This document shows, piece after piece, positions 55,610 through 64,000 of a stretch of DNA of 64,000 bases (positions within the stretch are counted from its first letter, which is position 1; every line of letters begins with the position of its first letter). This DNA comes from Adiantum capillus-veneris (taxonomy: Eukaryota > Streptophyta > Polypodiopsida > Polypodiales > Pteridaceae): assembly GCA_014529385.2 (NCBI GenBank), contig CM043958.1:154820293-154884292 (forward strand), given 5' to 3'. The notes beneath the pieces are model-generated. The model saw only the letters and a program-made list of their open reading frames with translations, was not told the DNA's origin and ran no database searches. The position numbers and the translations under genes are program-made.

Positions 55610-58600
55610 ACGACAATCACATGAATTTTTGTAGCAAAGGTAGATTCTCTTTACAAAATTTCAAGTGCTATCATTGCCACAAGAAATGGAATATAAAGAA
55701 AGATTGTCATTCATGGCAAAGAGATAAGAAAAAGTCTCAAGACAACAAGAAGTTTCACAATGATGGTGGAAAAGAAAAACCTAAGATCCAGGAGCTCAAT
55801 GTGATAGAGTCTCCTAAAATTGTAGATGTACTTGAGGTCCAAATTTCCTCAAATATTCTAGTCTTTACAAAACACATCTTAGATGCTCTTATTATAGAAG
55901 ATGCTAGCTTTGATCAAAATTAGATCACAAAATTTGGAGCCAGTTTCCATGTGACACCTCATAGTAGCAAATGCTTCTATATGTATACACATACTCGTGT
56001 AAAAGTGAAGCTCGTTGATGCCTATGAGGTAGACATACATATTTTTGGAGACACCAAGCTAGGTTTTCATAATGGCATGGAATTCATAGTAAAAAATATG
56101 AGATATGTCCCCAAGTTAGTGAAGAGTTGATATTTGCTAGCCTACTTGATGAATTGGGCTACATGAACACCTTTATGAATGGCTCATGGAAGAAGGGAAA
56201 TCTTGTGAATCTTAGAGCTCAAGATCATGGAGAACTTTATTCTATGTTTGTCTCGTGTGTAAAAGAGGATTGTATATCCATAGTCAACCTTCCATCTACT
56301 AAGTTGTGTCATAGTTGACTAGGCTAGATGAGCCAAAGGGAATGAAAACCTTAGCACGTTTGGGTTACTTTCTTACGTTAAGTTATTCAAACTTTTTTAT
56401 GTGTGAGCATTGCATCTATGGTTAAAAAACTAGGAACACCTCATTTCGATCAGATAGGAAGCATTTGTAGCCACTCGAACTTGTTCATAACAGCATTTGT
56501 GATCATATGCCAACCAAGTCTCTAGGAGGAGCTAGCTATGTTGTAGCCACTAGAACTTGTTCATAACAACATTTGTGATCATATGACAACCAAGTCTCTA
56601 GGAGGAGCTAGCTATGTTGTGTCTTTCATAGACAATTCTAGTAGAAATGTGTGGTTTTATCCTCTGTGTCCTAAGGATCAAGTCTTTTCTACTTTCCAAA
56701 AATTCTCAGCATAGAAAATGAGTCTAGAAAAATATCAAAAGCTTGAGGATTGGTAATGATGGAGAGTACGTCTCGATGGATATTGAGTATTTTTGTAGCA
56801 AGAGAGGTACTAAGAGGAAACTTATTGCACCTTACACACCTAATCAAAATGGATTTGCAAAAAAAATGATTCAAATGATTTAAGAGTGAGTCATAGCCAT
56901 GCATTCTATGGTGAATCTTCCTCAAGGTTTTTGGAGAGAGACAATATTGATAGTTGTACACATCATTAACATGTCATCTCATATGCCATTGAATTATCAG
57001 ATTCTACAAAAAATGTGGTTTAGAAAGAAGCCACATTACAATTATTTGCATGTCTTTAGATGCAAGGAATAAGCACATGTTCCCAAAGAGCTTCGAGAAA
57101 AGCTAGACCCACAATCACACAAGTGTATTTTTCTTGGTTATGGTGTAGATGGAGAGATGGAAAATTTCCTATGGACCCTCAAATCTTGGAAAGTAATTTG
57201 CAATGCACACATTATATTTGATGAGTCAAAGATGCATAAAAATCCTATCAGCAGAGAGGTTGTGTATAGAAAAGGCATATTTGAGGACATTACTTCAAAA
57301 TCTGTTAGAACTCAGAAGACTAGTGATGCTCCTTCTAGTAGCAGTGCTCTGATTGATAGGGCAAAGAATACTAGTCAAGCTTTGGATGAGCTAGTAGATT
57401 CTCAAACCCACTTGAGTGATTTCAACTAGGGTTGAACTATGCCATTTTGGCAGACTACAATGATCCATCTTGTTATAGAGAAACCATGCAGATGAACGAC
57501 AAGGTCAAGTGGAGGCAAGCCATGCAATCAAAGTACAAGTCAATTGTCAACAATGAGACATGTGACTTGGTTGAATTTCCAAGAGGCAAGAAATCCTTAC
57601 CTTGAAAATGGCTTTACAAAAAGAATTTTACATTTGATGATCCCAAGGTTAAGTACAAGGCTAGATTGTTTATTAAGGAATTCAAGTAGTAGAAGGAAGT
57701 TGATTTTGATAAAAAAATTCAACGGTGGTTAAGGTGACTACACTAAAGACAGTTCTTGGATTAGTAGCCATTTAGGAAATGGAGCTTGTCCAAATGGATG
57801 GAAAGACAACCTTTCTTCACAAGGATCTTGAAGAGGATGTTTACATGATGCAGCACAAAGGTTTTGAATAGTCTAGTAGGGAGGAGCTTGTATGCAAACT
57901 CAAGAAAACACTTTATGTTTTAAAGCATGGTTCAAGGTAGTGGTATCAAAAATTTGATGATTTTATGTGGTCCCAAGGATTTATAAGGATTCGAGAGGAT
58001 CATTGCTTGTAAACATGGTTCAAAGAAATGTATGCATGTGAATTTGTACTAAGAAGAGATTCAAAATCACTATTTAAAGGCACACCAACACTACGGAAGG
58101 AAAACCTTAGTGATGGTTCTTTGTTCACTTTCATCTTATATGTAGTTGAGGTGCTCATTGTAGGAGGAAATTCCATTGAAACGATTGCCAAATTAAAGCA
58201 AATGTTGAGTAAAAACTTTGTTATGAAGACCTTGGGTGAAGTCGATCATTTTCTTGGTATGTAATTCAAGAGAGATAAGAAAAAGGGAATTCTTGAGTTA
58301 TCTCAGGAATCTTATAACCACAAGGTCTTGCAACATTTCGATGTGCAGGGAGGGAAGGCACTGAGAACCCCGCTACCATCATAGGTGAGACTACACAAGA
58401 AAGATTCTACCAAGTTATATTGCTGAGAGAGAAAAAAATGGAAAGTGTGCCATATTCTTTAGCTATAGGTAATCTCATGTATGCTATAGTAGCTACAAGG
58501 CTAGACATTGAATTGTAGTGGGAGTAATTAGTTGATATATGGCTAATATTGGAAAGAAGAATTGAATAGCAGTGAAATAGATCCTCAGGTACTTGAAGGG

Positions 58601-58620
58601 TACAATGAGCAAGTGCTTAC
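55610..58620 (+). pseudogene. Decayed Ty1/copia pol, related to the 25.6-kb element
   Basis: The order is gag knuckle, protease, integrase, reverse transcriptase, RNase H start. FKCYHCHKKWNIKKDCHSW (about 55660) is the knuckle, and FGASFHVTPH (about 55935) is the protease with its DSG lost. NDGEYVSMDIEYF-like text and APYTPNQNG (about 56760-56850) belong to the integrase, and QMDGKTTFLHKDLEEDVYM (about 57790) to the reverse transcriptase. IGNLMYAIVATR (about 58465) leads to RNase H. The YVDD block is altered. Stops and frame shifts are many, so it is much older than the copy at 25.6 kb. It is 5'-truncated and is cut at 58620 by a gypsy LTR. Confidence 0.8.
56467..56618. repeat. Tandem duplication, 76-bp unit
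   Basis: Two copies of gtagccact...ctagctatgtt (56467-56542 and 56543-56618) differ at a few positions and disrupt the integrase of the decayed copia element. Confidence 0.9.
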
Positions 58621-58848
58621 TGTGAGGGCGCACGTGCACAAATGCGTGTGTGCGCGGTGCGGTGCGGTGTGTGCGAGGAAGGGGGGAAGCACAACAGTGT
58701 GGATGGAGCAACCTCAAGAAGTAGTAGAGTGAGGAGCTCCTTATTCCTAAAGGTATATGAAATAATAAGGATGTGTACACACGATGAGTGGGCGGTCGGA
58801 CAACGAACATCCGGCCCCAACAAAAGGTGCAGTACTTTTACCCCAACA
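58621..58848 (-). repeat. 3' LTR of the minus-strand gypsy element
   Basis: On the minus strand it starts TGTTGGGGTAAAAG and ends CGCCCTCACA, with the purine tract aagtgggagtt (58849-58859) just before it. The far end is rich in CGCAC words. The partner LTR is outside the window. Confidence 0.75.
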
Positions 58849-59016
58849 AACTCCCACTTAAAGGTGATGCACCAATAAGTGAGACCTACTAGCTAAACTA
58901 CTAGTATGTACAAGAAACTAGGTGAGGGACTCTCTCACCCTATGCCCACTAGCTCACCCAGTCGATCTACATGCAGATGTATCAGCTCTAGTGGTAGGCG
59001 AGCATGCGTATCCACA

Positions 59017-60423
59017 CTAGAGCCTGCATGTAAATCTTGTAGACAACTTTGCATGGTCTACAAAGCTCCATGAAGAATCATCCCAGTGTTGGTGTTGACA
59101 AATCCATACGCAATGAGTAGTCTTGATGATGCAATACATGATAGTTGAGGATAGTGTATCCCCCATATATGTCTCTCTGGGTAAGTTATCTTGTGGTGGT
59201 GGGAACCTAGGGTAGTAGAGCCAAGTGGGTCTCTTTTGCTGAATGATTAAATGTTGCTGCCATCTTTTGACTCTCGGTACTGGGCACTGCATAGGATCTT
59301 GTTTGATATTTGATGGCACATTTGTATACATGATGAGATACCTGTGGTGCTTATTTAGCCAAATCTCTTGCCATTTTAGATGTGGCATTTTGGGTTGGCC
59401 TCAAAGTCCTTGAGAAATCTATCCTTTATTGCACTTCAAACTTTATGAGTGGGAAGGGGAGAGCCTATTGATGCCATGCTTCATAGATGTTGGCCGATGT
59501 GAGAAGGTTGACATCGATCAAGGTCATGATCCTCTCTTCCCACTGCATTGCTTATTTCCAGATGGTCTTTGTTCCTTCTTCCACTTGCTTCTTTAATGCT
59601 GCTTCGTCCTTGGTAGTAGTTAGGCTTTTTGGTTGAGCTGAGGGTCCAGCTTCTTTGTGAGGAATCTCTACCTCTGGGAGATTGCTTGCTTGAGTAGTAT
59701 CTGCTTCAAAGTCCATGAATTTTAGGGCATCTTTATCTATAATTGTGGACTCAGCTTTTTCTTCTTTCGATGTTGTTACATGTGCCTTCGCAGCCTCTTG
59801 TGCTTTGCTCAACTCATCTTTGAGTTGCTCAATTTCTTTTTGGTATCTCTCCTGTTGTTGCATAAAACAAATGGAGAGTTCCCTTCTTTGCATTTCCTCT
59901 ACCTTTAGCTCCATTTCAAGGTCTTGAATTTTTTGTTCCACAACTTTATATGCCTCATCTATTCCCTGTAGTGTGGCCACTGTGGGGGTTGTTCGCTCGG
60001 TTGTGAGTGATTCATCTGGCTGATTTGTTTGTGTGTTTGGATCGGAGTCTCTATTGTGAGGGCTTTTTTTGGCTTATCCACTTGCTCCTTTTTAGACTCC
60101 TTGGGTGGTTTGATTTGTGTTTCTATATTTCCAACATTTAGAGTACCTTCCTTTGATTGTGGTTTCTCTCTTGGAGGAGTGAAGTGTGGAACCCCTTCTT
60201 CAATGTTTGTTTGTTCTGGTGGTGACTCCTCTCTCGGCGGTGTATTCTCTTTTTCTTGTGCCTTGGCATTCTTTCTTTGATGTTCTTCTTGTTGATAGAG
60301 ATGTTCTAAACCCGTCATATGATCGTCTTTCATATTATACATGGAGTTTTTTGTTTGAAATTTGAACTTCTTGGGGGATGGTTTTCTCTTCAAAGTCCCC
60401 TTTAAGTCCCGTATCAAGCTCAA
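59017..60423 (-). pseudogene. Extra coiled-coil reading frame after integrase
   Basis: Three minus-strand pieces follow one another: 60423-59959 (154 residues, lysine- and proline-rich), 59980-59552 (142 residues) and 59388-59017 (123 residues). The second has a strong heptad-like helix, EAYKVVEQKIQDLEMELKV to EIEQLKDELSKAQEAAKAH. The overlap at 59959-59980 is a frame break within one former protein of about 450 residues. It occupies the env-like position of Athila/Tat elements, but I see no signal peptide or membrane segment. Function unknown. Confidence 0.5.
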
Positions 60424-61044
60424 AAGATGTCATTTATATCTCTACTCTTGCTTCGTTTTGGAATTGAGGAAATGCAATCCACGATCACTTACAATCTCAA
60501 TAGGCAGTACGTATTGAGTAAATATGCTTTCGTACAATAATGCAGCACTAGGTCTAGCATTGTTCTTTCTGGTGCCTCACGCCTCGGCCCTTTTGGTCAA
60601 GTAGTCTGTTGCCACAATAATATATTGTACCCAAGTTTTGTATGCTTGTGGTTGTATTGGACCCACAAATTCTATACCCCACTTAACAAATGCACGTGCT
60701 CCCATCAAGGTCACAGTGGCATACTAACAATTTTTGTGAGCATCTCTCTTCATGGTAGTCTTCCAACCAAGTTAACCGTCGTAAGGTTTGATCTCATGAA
60801 AAATGTAGACCTACTAATGTGGTATGAGCTTGACTCAAGTAGGCTTGTTCCTTGAGATTAATGCAAAAAAGCAGGATTACATCCTTGTTTTTGCAATACA
60901 ACCTTTTAGCCAAAAATTGATATAGGGCGGAATGATCAACCAATCGTGGTGTAACATGGATTGGTATTTGGGAATATATCTGCACTATGGTCATAAGGAC
61001 ACAAGATCTTTCAAACATCTTGGAACCACTTTCGCAGAGAAAAA
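60424..61044 (-). pseudogene. Gypsy integrase
   Basis: From 61018 downwards the minus strand shows an H2C2-like zinc region (AYLSQAHTTLVGLHFS, then after a stop TLRRLTWL). The catalytic core follows with WGIEFVGPIQPQAYKTW, QYIIVATDYLTKRAEA and EIVSDRGLHFLN, which hold the first two acidic residues. The third is not readable. The wording is close to the remnant at 5.0-6.2 kb. Confidence 0.75.
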
Positions 61045-62416
61045 TTATGCATTTGGTAAGTCGTTGTCTACCCCTTTAGGTTCTTCCCCAATGGTGAGTC
61101 TTTGATAGATGATCTGTTCTTTGGCCCATGTAGTGCCTTTTTTTATCACAATTGTGAAGTCAAATTCAAGTAAGATGATGAACCATCTTACTATCCTTCC
61201 TGTATTGCACGATTTGTTCACCAAATAGAGTAAGGCTTGATAGTCGACAACAAAGACAAACTTGTTAGCTAACAACTAGTGTCGGAACTTCTTAACTAAA
61301 TATACCATACCAAGACCTTCTCTTTTAGTTGTTGTATAGTTCTTTTCCACCATGTTTAATTGTCGACTAGCATAGAAGATAGGGAAATCCATGTTCTCTC
61401 TCTTGGCTGAGCTAAGATGTAGCTAATAGCAAAACTCAAAGCATCAACATGCACATGAAAAACTTTGTTCCAGTCTGGAGATTTCAGTATTGGTGTTGTG
61501 GTCAAAGTTTGCTTAAGATTTTAGAATGATTTTTCACATTTGTCAATCCATTCAAAGTGAGTGATAAGGCTATAAATGGGCTTAGCAATTACTGCATACA
61601 TGTAGATAAATCTACGATAGTAACCACAATGTCCCGTAAATGTGTGAACTTCTTTGACTGATGTTGGCCTAGCCATTTCAACAATCACTACCACCTTTTT
61701 CATGTCTATGGCTATACCAATTTTTGACACAATATGTCCATGAATTTTGCCTTGTCTAACCATAAAAATGCATTTTTTAAGGATTTAAGCAAATCTTATA
61801 TAGACGGTATTTCTTAAAGACACATCGTAAATGTTCAAAGTGACTTTCTTGTTTTGTGGAGTGCACACAAAGATCATCCATGTATACTTCCAAGAAATTC
61901 CATAGGTATTCTTGAAAATCATGGCTCATTAGCCTTTTGAATGTTGCTAGTGCATTGGTCAAACCAAAAGGCATATCTCGATAGGCAAAAATCCCCATTC
62001 CGTGGCAAAAGCAGTTTTATGTTGATCTTTGGGATCTATAGTCAATTGGTTGTATCCAAAGAATCCATCTAAAAATCTATAAGCTTCTTTACCAGCTACT
62101 TATTCTAGCACATGATCTGTGATAGGAAGGGATAGTTATCTTGTATAGTGGTGGCGTTCACCTTCTTGAGATTTACACACACTCTAAGTTTGCCATTCTT
62201 TTTAGGCACCACAACAATTGGTGATACCCAATCAGTGTGTTCTATTTCATAGATTAACTCGGTCTCTTTGAGTTTCTCAATATATTCCTTGATTTTCTTG
62301 GTAAATGTCTCATTATAGGTGTATGGTCTTTGTCTACTCGGTTTATCATCATCTCTCATAGGGATAGTGTGCGGCAGATGGCATGATCCACCCCTATGAG
62401 ATGTTTGTAAGACCAT
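61045..62416 (-). pseudogene. Gypsy reverse transcriptase and RNase H
   Basis: On the minus strand, IKEYIEKLKETELIYEIEHT and WVSPIVVVPKKNGKLRVCVN (62416-62105) open the reverse transcriptase. YRDMPFGLTNALATF and VYMDDLCVHS carry the catalytic YMDD (61998-61777), and FTGHCGYYRRFI follows (61763-61521). RNase H text such as FVVDYQALLYLVNKS and GRIVRWFIILLEFDF ends the part (61275-61045). Frame shifts separate the pieces. Confidence 0.85.
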
Positions 62417-63296
62417 GCAAGGGCATCCCTATATTCCTTTAACATTCTAATGAGAATCTCCTCTTCCTCTTGCGATATATCTGTCGCTGTGTATGTAGGT
62501 TTTGACTCTTCTCTAGGCTCTGCAAGGTCAATTTTCTTGACGTTCTCAGGTCCCTCATAAGATTTCCCCAGTTATTTTGATTGTCACAAGGGTTGTTCAA
62601 CAATGATCCTACAATCTTGCAAAGTGTATTTTTTATAATGAGATGGAACATTGATTTCTTTTGGTTTGTTCTATCTAATTCCATCTCCATGATCCACACT
62701 TCTTTCAATGTCCATTTCAATTATTTGTATTTGGCTTTATGCTCCGTTTTTGTCATCAGAGGTTCTTTCCCTTTGGTCTTATTAGGTCTAAGCGACTTTG
62801 GTTTTACTTGGTTCCATCACTCTAAATGCTTCATGTCTTCCAGTTATCTTGTCTTTTATGCAGCCCGCTGTATTTACTTTCATTGAGAATTGAGTTTCAT
62901 TTTCCAATGCAGGTTTTTCAATTTTCTTTCTTAAGTTTTTGTCTCATTTTTGGCGATATCTTTGTTAGCGTCTTAGGTGTTGGCTTGGAAACTCAAAAAA
63001 AAACTTCTCCTCCCCTGAGTAGAAGTTTGGCTCTTACGTGCTCTTTTTCCATAATCTAATTCCTCCAATGTAATCATTTTTTCTTTCAACTCATCCGTGG
63101 CATCATAACAGTGATCGGAGAAGACTTGTTTCTCCTCAATCATTTCAATAAATACCATCTGGATTGGGACTATATCATAGCCCTCTTCGTCACAAAAGTG
63201 TGTAGGTGTAGATTCATTAACACACACATCCATTGTGGCCAAAATTTGGGTCCACTTAGAAGCCCAATACATCCAAATTGGAGTGTATTTATGTAA
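62417..63296 (-). other. Linker between protease and reverse transcriptase
   Basis: Decayed minus-strand frames (62439-62720, 62973-63272) of charged text join protease and reverse transcriptase. No separate domain is recognised. Confidence 0.5.
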
Positions 63297-63720
63297 TCAT
63301 GATGGCAGTTTAGTCTCCGTAGAGGTCTCAGAGTCCAATTCTTGTATTGGTGTCTTCAGGACATCCTTGTAAGAATGGTCTTTTAAGTTCACTTGAGCAA
63401 TCACCTCTACTTGTTTCAGGTAGAGATAATCATTGCCCCAATATTGGATTAATTTTATATGTCTCATGAACGGTCTTCCCAAAATGATTTCATAGTTGAG
63501 TTTCTTTTCAAATTCTACAATGGCAAAAGTGTGCTTGTAGTCAATCCCATAGGAGTTGACTATCACATGCTCTAGTAATCCCATTGGTTTCTCTATGTGT
63601 CCATCTGCCAATTGCAGTTTCATCCTTTTTTGTTGCTAGCTTTCCCCAAGATTCCTAGATAGCTTTGTTCACTATGGCAATGCCTACTCCATTGTCTAAA
63701 ATAGTCATGGTTGTTACATC
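63297..63720 (-). pseudogene. Gypsy aspartic protease region
   Basis: The minus strand reads MTILDNGVGIAIVNKAI (about 63710) and then LADGHIEKPMGLLEHVIV and YEIILGRPFM. This is the Athila/Tat-type retropepsin layout, in which the catalytic D[ST]G appears as DNG and the flap and ILGRPF blocks are kept. A stop separates the first block from the rest. Confidence 0.7.
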
Positions 63721-64000
63721 ATTGTACTATGTTAGAAGGGTAGTGTTTCCGCCGTTCCCTTCATAGTAGTTCCCTACCAACACCATATTAGTGAATTTGG
63801 GAATTTCCCAATTCCCACTCCACAACTTACGGAATCTCCTACCTAACTGGCCTGTTATTTACAGCTTGGAGCTCCCATTGAGCTCGTAACACATTAAAAT
63901 ATTACAATGGCTTGAAATAAATCGGGAATTTACAGTACATAACCATTTTGAGGAATGTGAAAAATGTGTAACTCCAATCTTCTCTGCTTATTTATGTTGA

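Larger units (their letters stand above)
58621..64000 (-). mobile_element. Minus-strand Ty3/gypsy element, Athila/Tat-like, running off the window
   Basis: On the minus strand the order is protease, reverse transcriptase, RNase H, integrase, an extra frame, then a 228-bp 3' LTR (58848 down to 58621). The gag and 5' LTR lie beyond 64000. It is inserted in the RNase H of the decayed copia element; the 5 bp before it are cttac. Domain order and wording fit the Athila/Tat branch of gypsy elements. Frames are broken but readable. Confidence 0.8.

Overview
The window looks like intergenic heterochromatin of a land plant with a large, repeat-rich genome. The evidence is the repertoire: plant-type L1 LINEs, a Tork/Tnt1-like Ty1/copia element, a chromodomain Ty3/gypsy derivative with very long LTRs, an Athila/Tat-like gypsy element, initiator-Met and Asp tRNA primer sites, and abundant (GA)n/(CA)n microsatellites. 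I found no host protein-coding gene, rRNA, tRNA or CRISPR array that I can support. The species cannot be told from this; a fern or gymnosperm is possible but not shown.

Layout. 1-2185: the 3' tail of an L1 LINE split by a 1.65-kb TRIM-like element that carries an unrecognised gene-like fragment. 2186-4560: dense GA/CT microsatellites. 4600-6200: remnants of a gypsy gag (+) and integrase (-), the latter with a triplicated C-terminal segment. 7624-23534: one L1 LINE of about 6.3 kb, bounded by a perfect 17-bp target duplication and cut into two parts by a 9.6-kb chromovirus derivative (13086-22726). That derivative has about 4.2-kb LTRs, each holding a tandem array of about 152-bp units, and only 1.6 kb of internal sequence. 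The internal part keeps a primer site, an orphan reading frame and the tail of a chromodomain.

24826-35800: a four-level nest. A LINE is split by a TIR element with CACTAG ends, which is split by a 6751-bp copia element (25564-32314, TSD CTAAT). The same LINE is split again by an LTR whose 5' part is inverted next to its own primer-binding site (33366-34707). 38027-40257: a 2.2-kb gag-only LTR element with TSD CTTGG. 40850-50040: another LINE, interrupted by a 6-kb gag-only LTR element (43400-49431) whose reading frame is broken only by stop codons. 50457-52360: LTR-like repeats around a very long (GA)n tract. 53380-55200: a decayed K/S/T/Q-rich frame. 55610-58620: a decayed copia pol, broken by the short 3' LTR of a minus-strand gypsy element that runs to the window end (58621-64000) and has an extra coiled-coil reading frame after integrase.

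The most unusual item is the chromovirus derivative. The only ATG-initiated frame near the end of its 5' LTR ends at a good splice donor in phase 0, and the internal orphan frame has a good acceptor in the same phase. A spliced product of about 211 residues that joins LTR-encoded and internal sequence is therefore possible. Several elements here (TRIM, gag-only elements, chromovirus derivative) lack enzymes and would depend on partners elsewhere.
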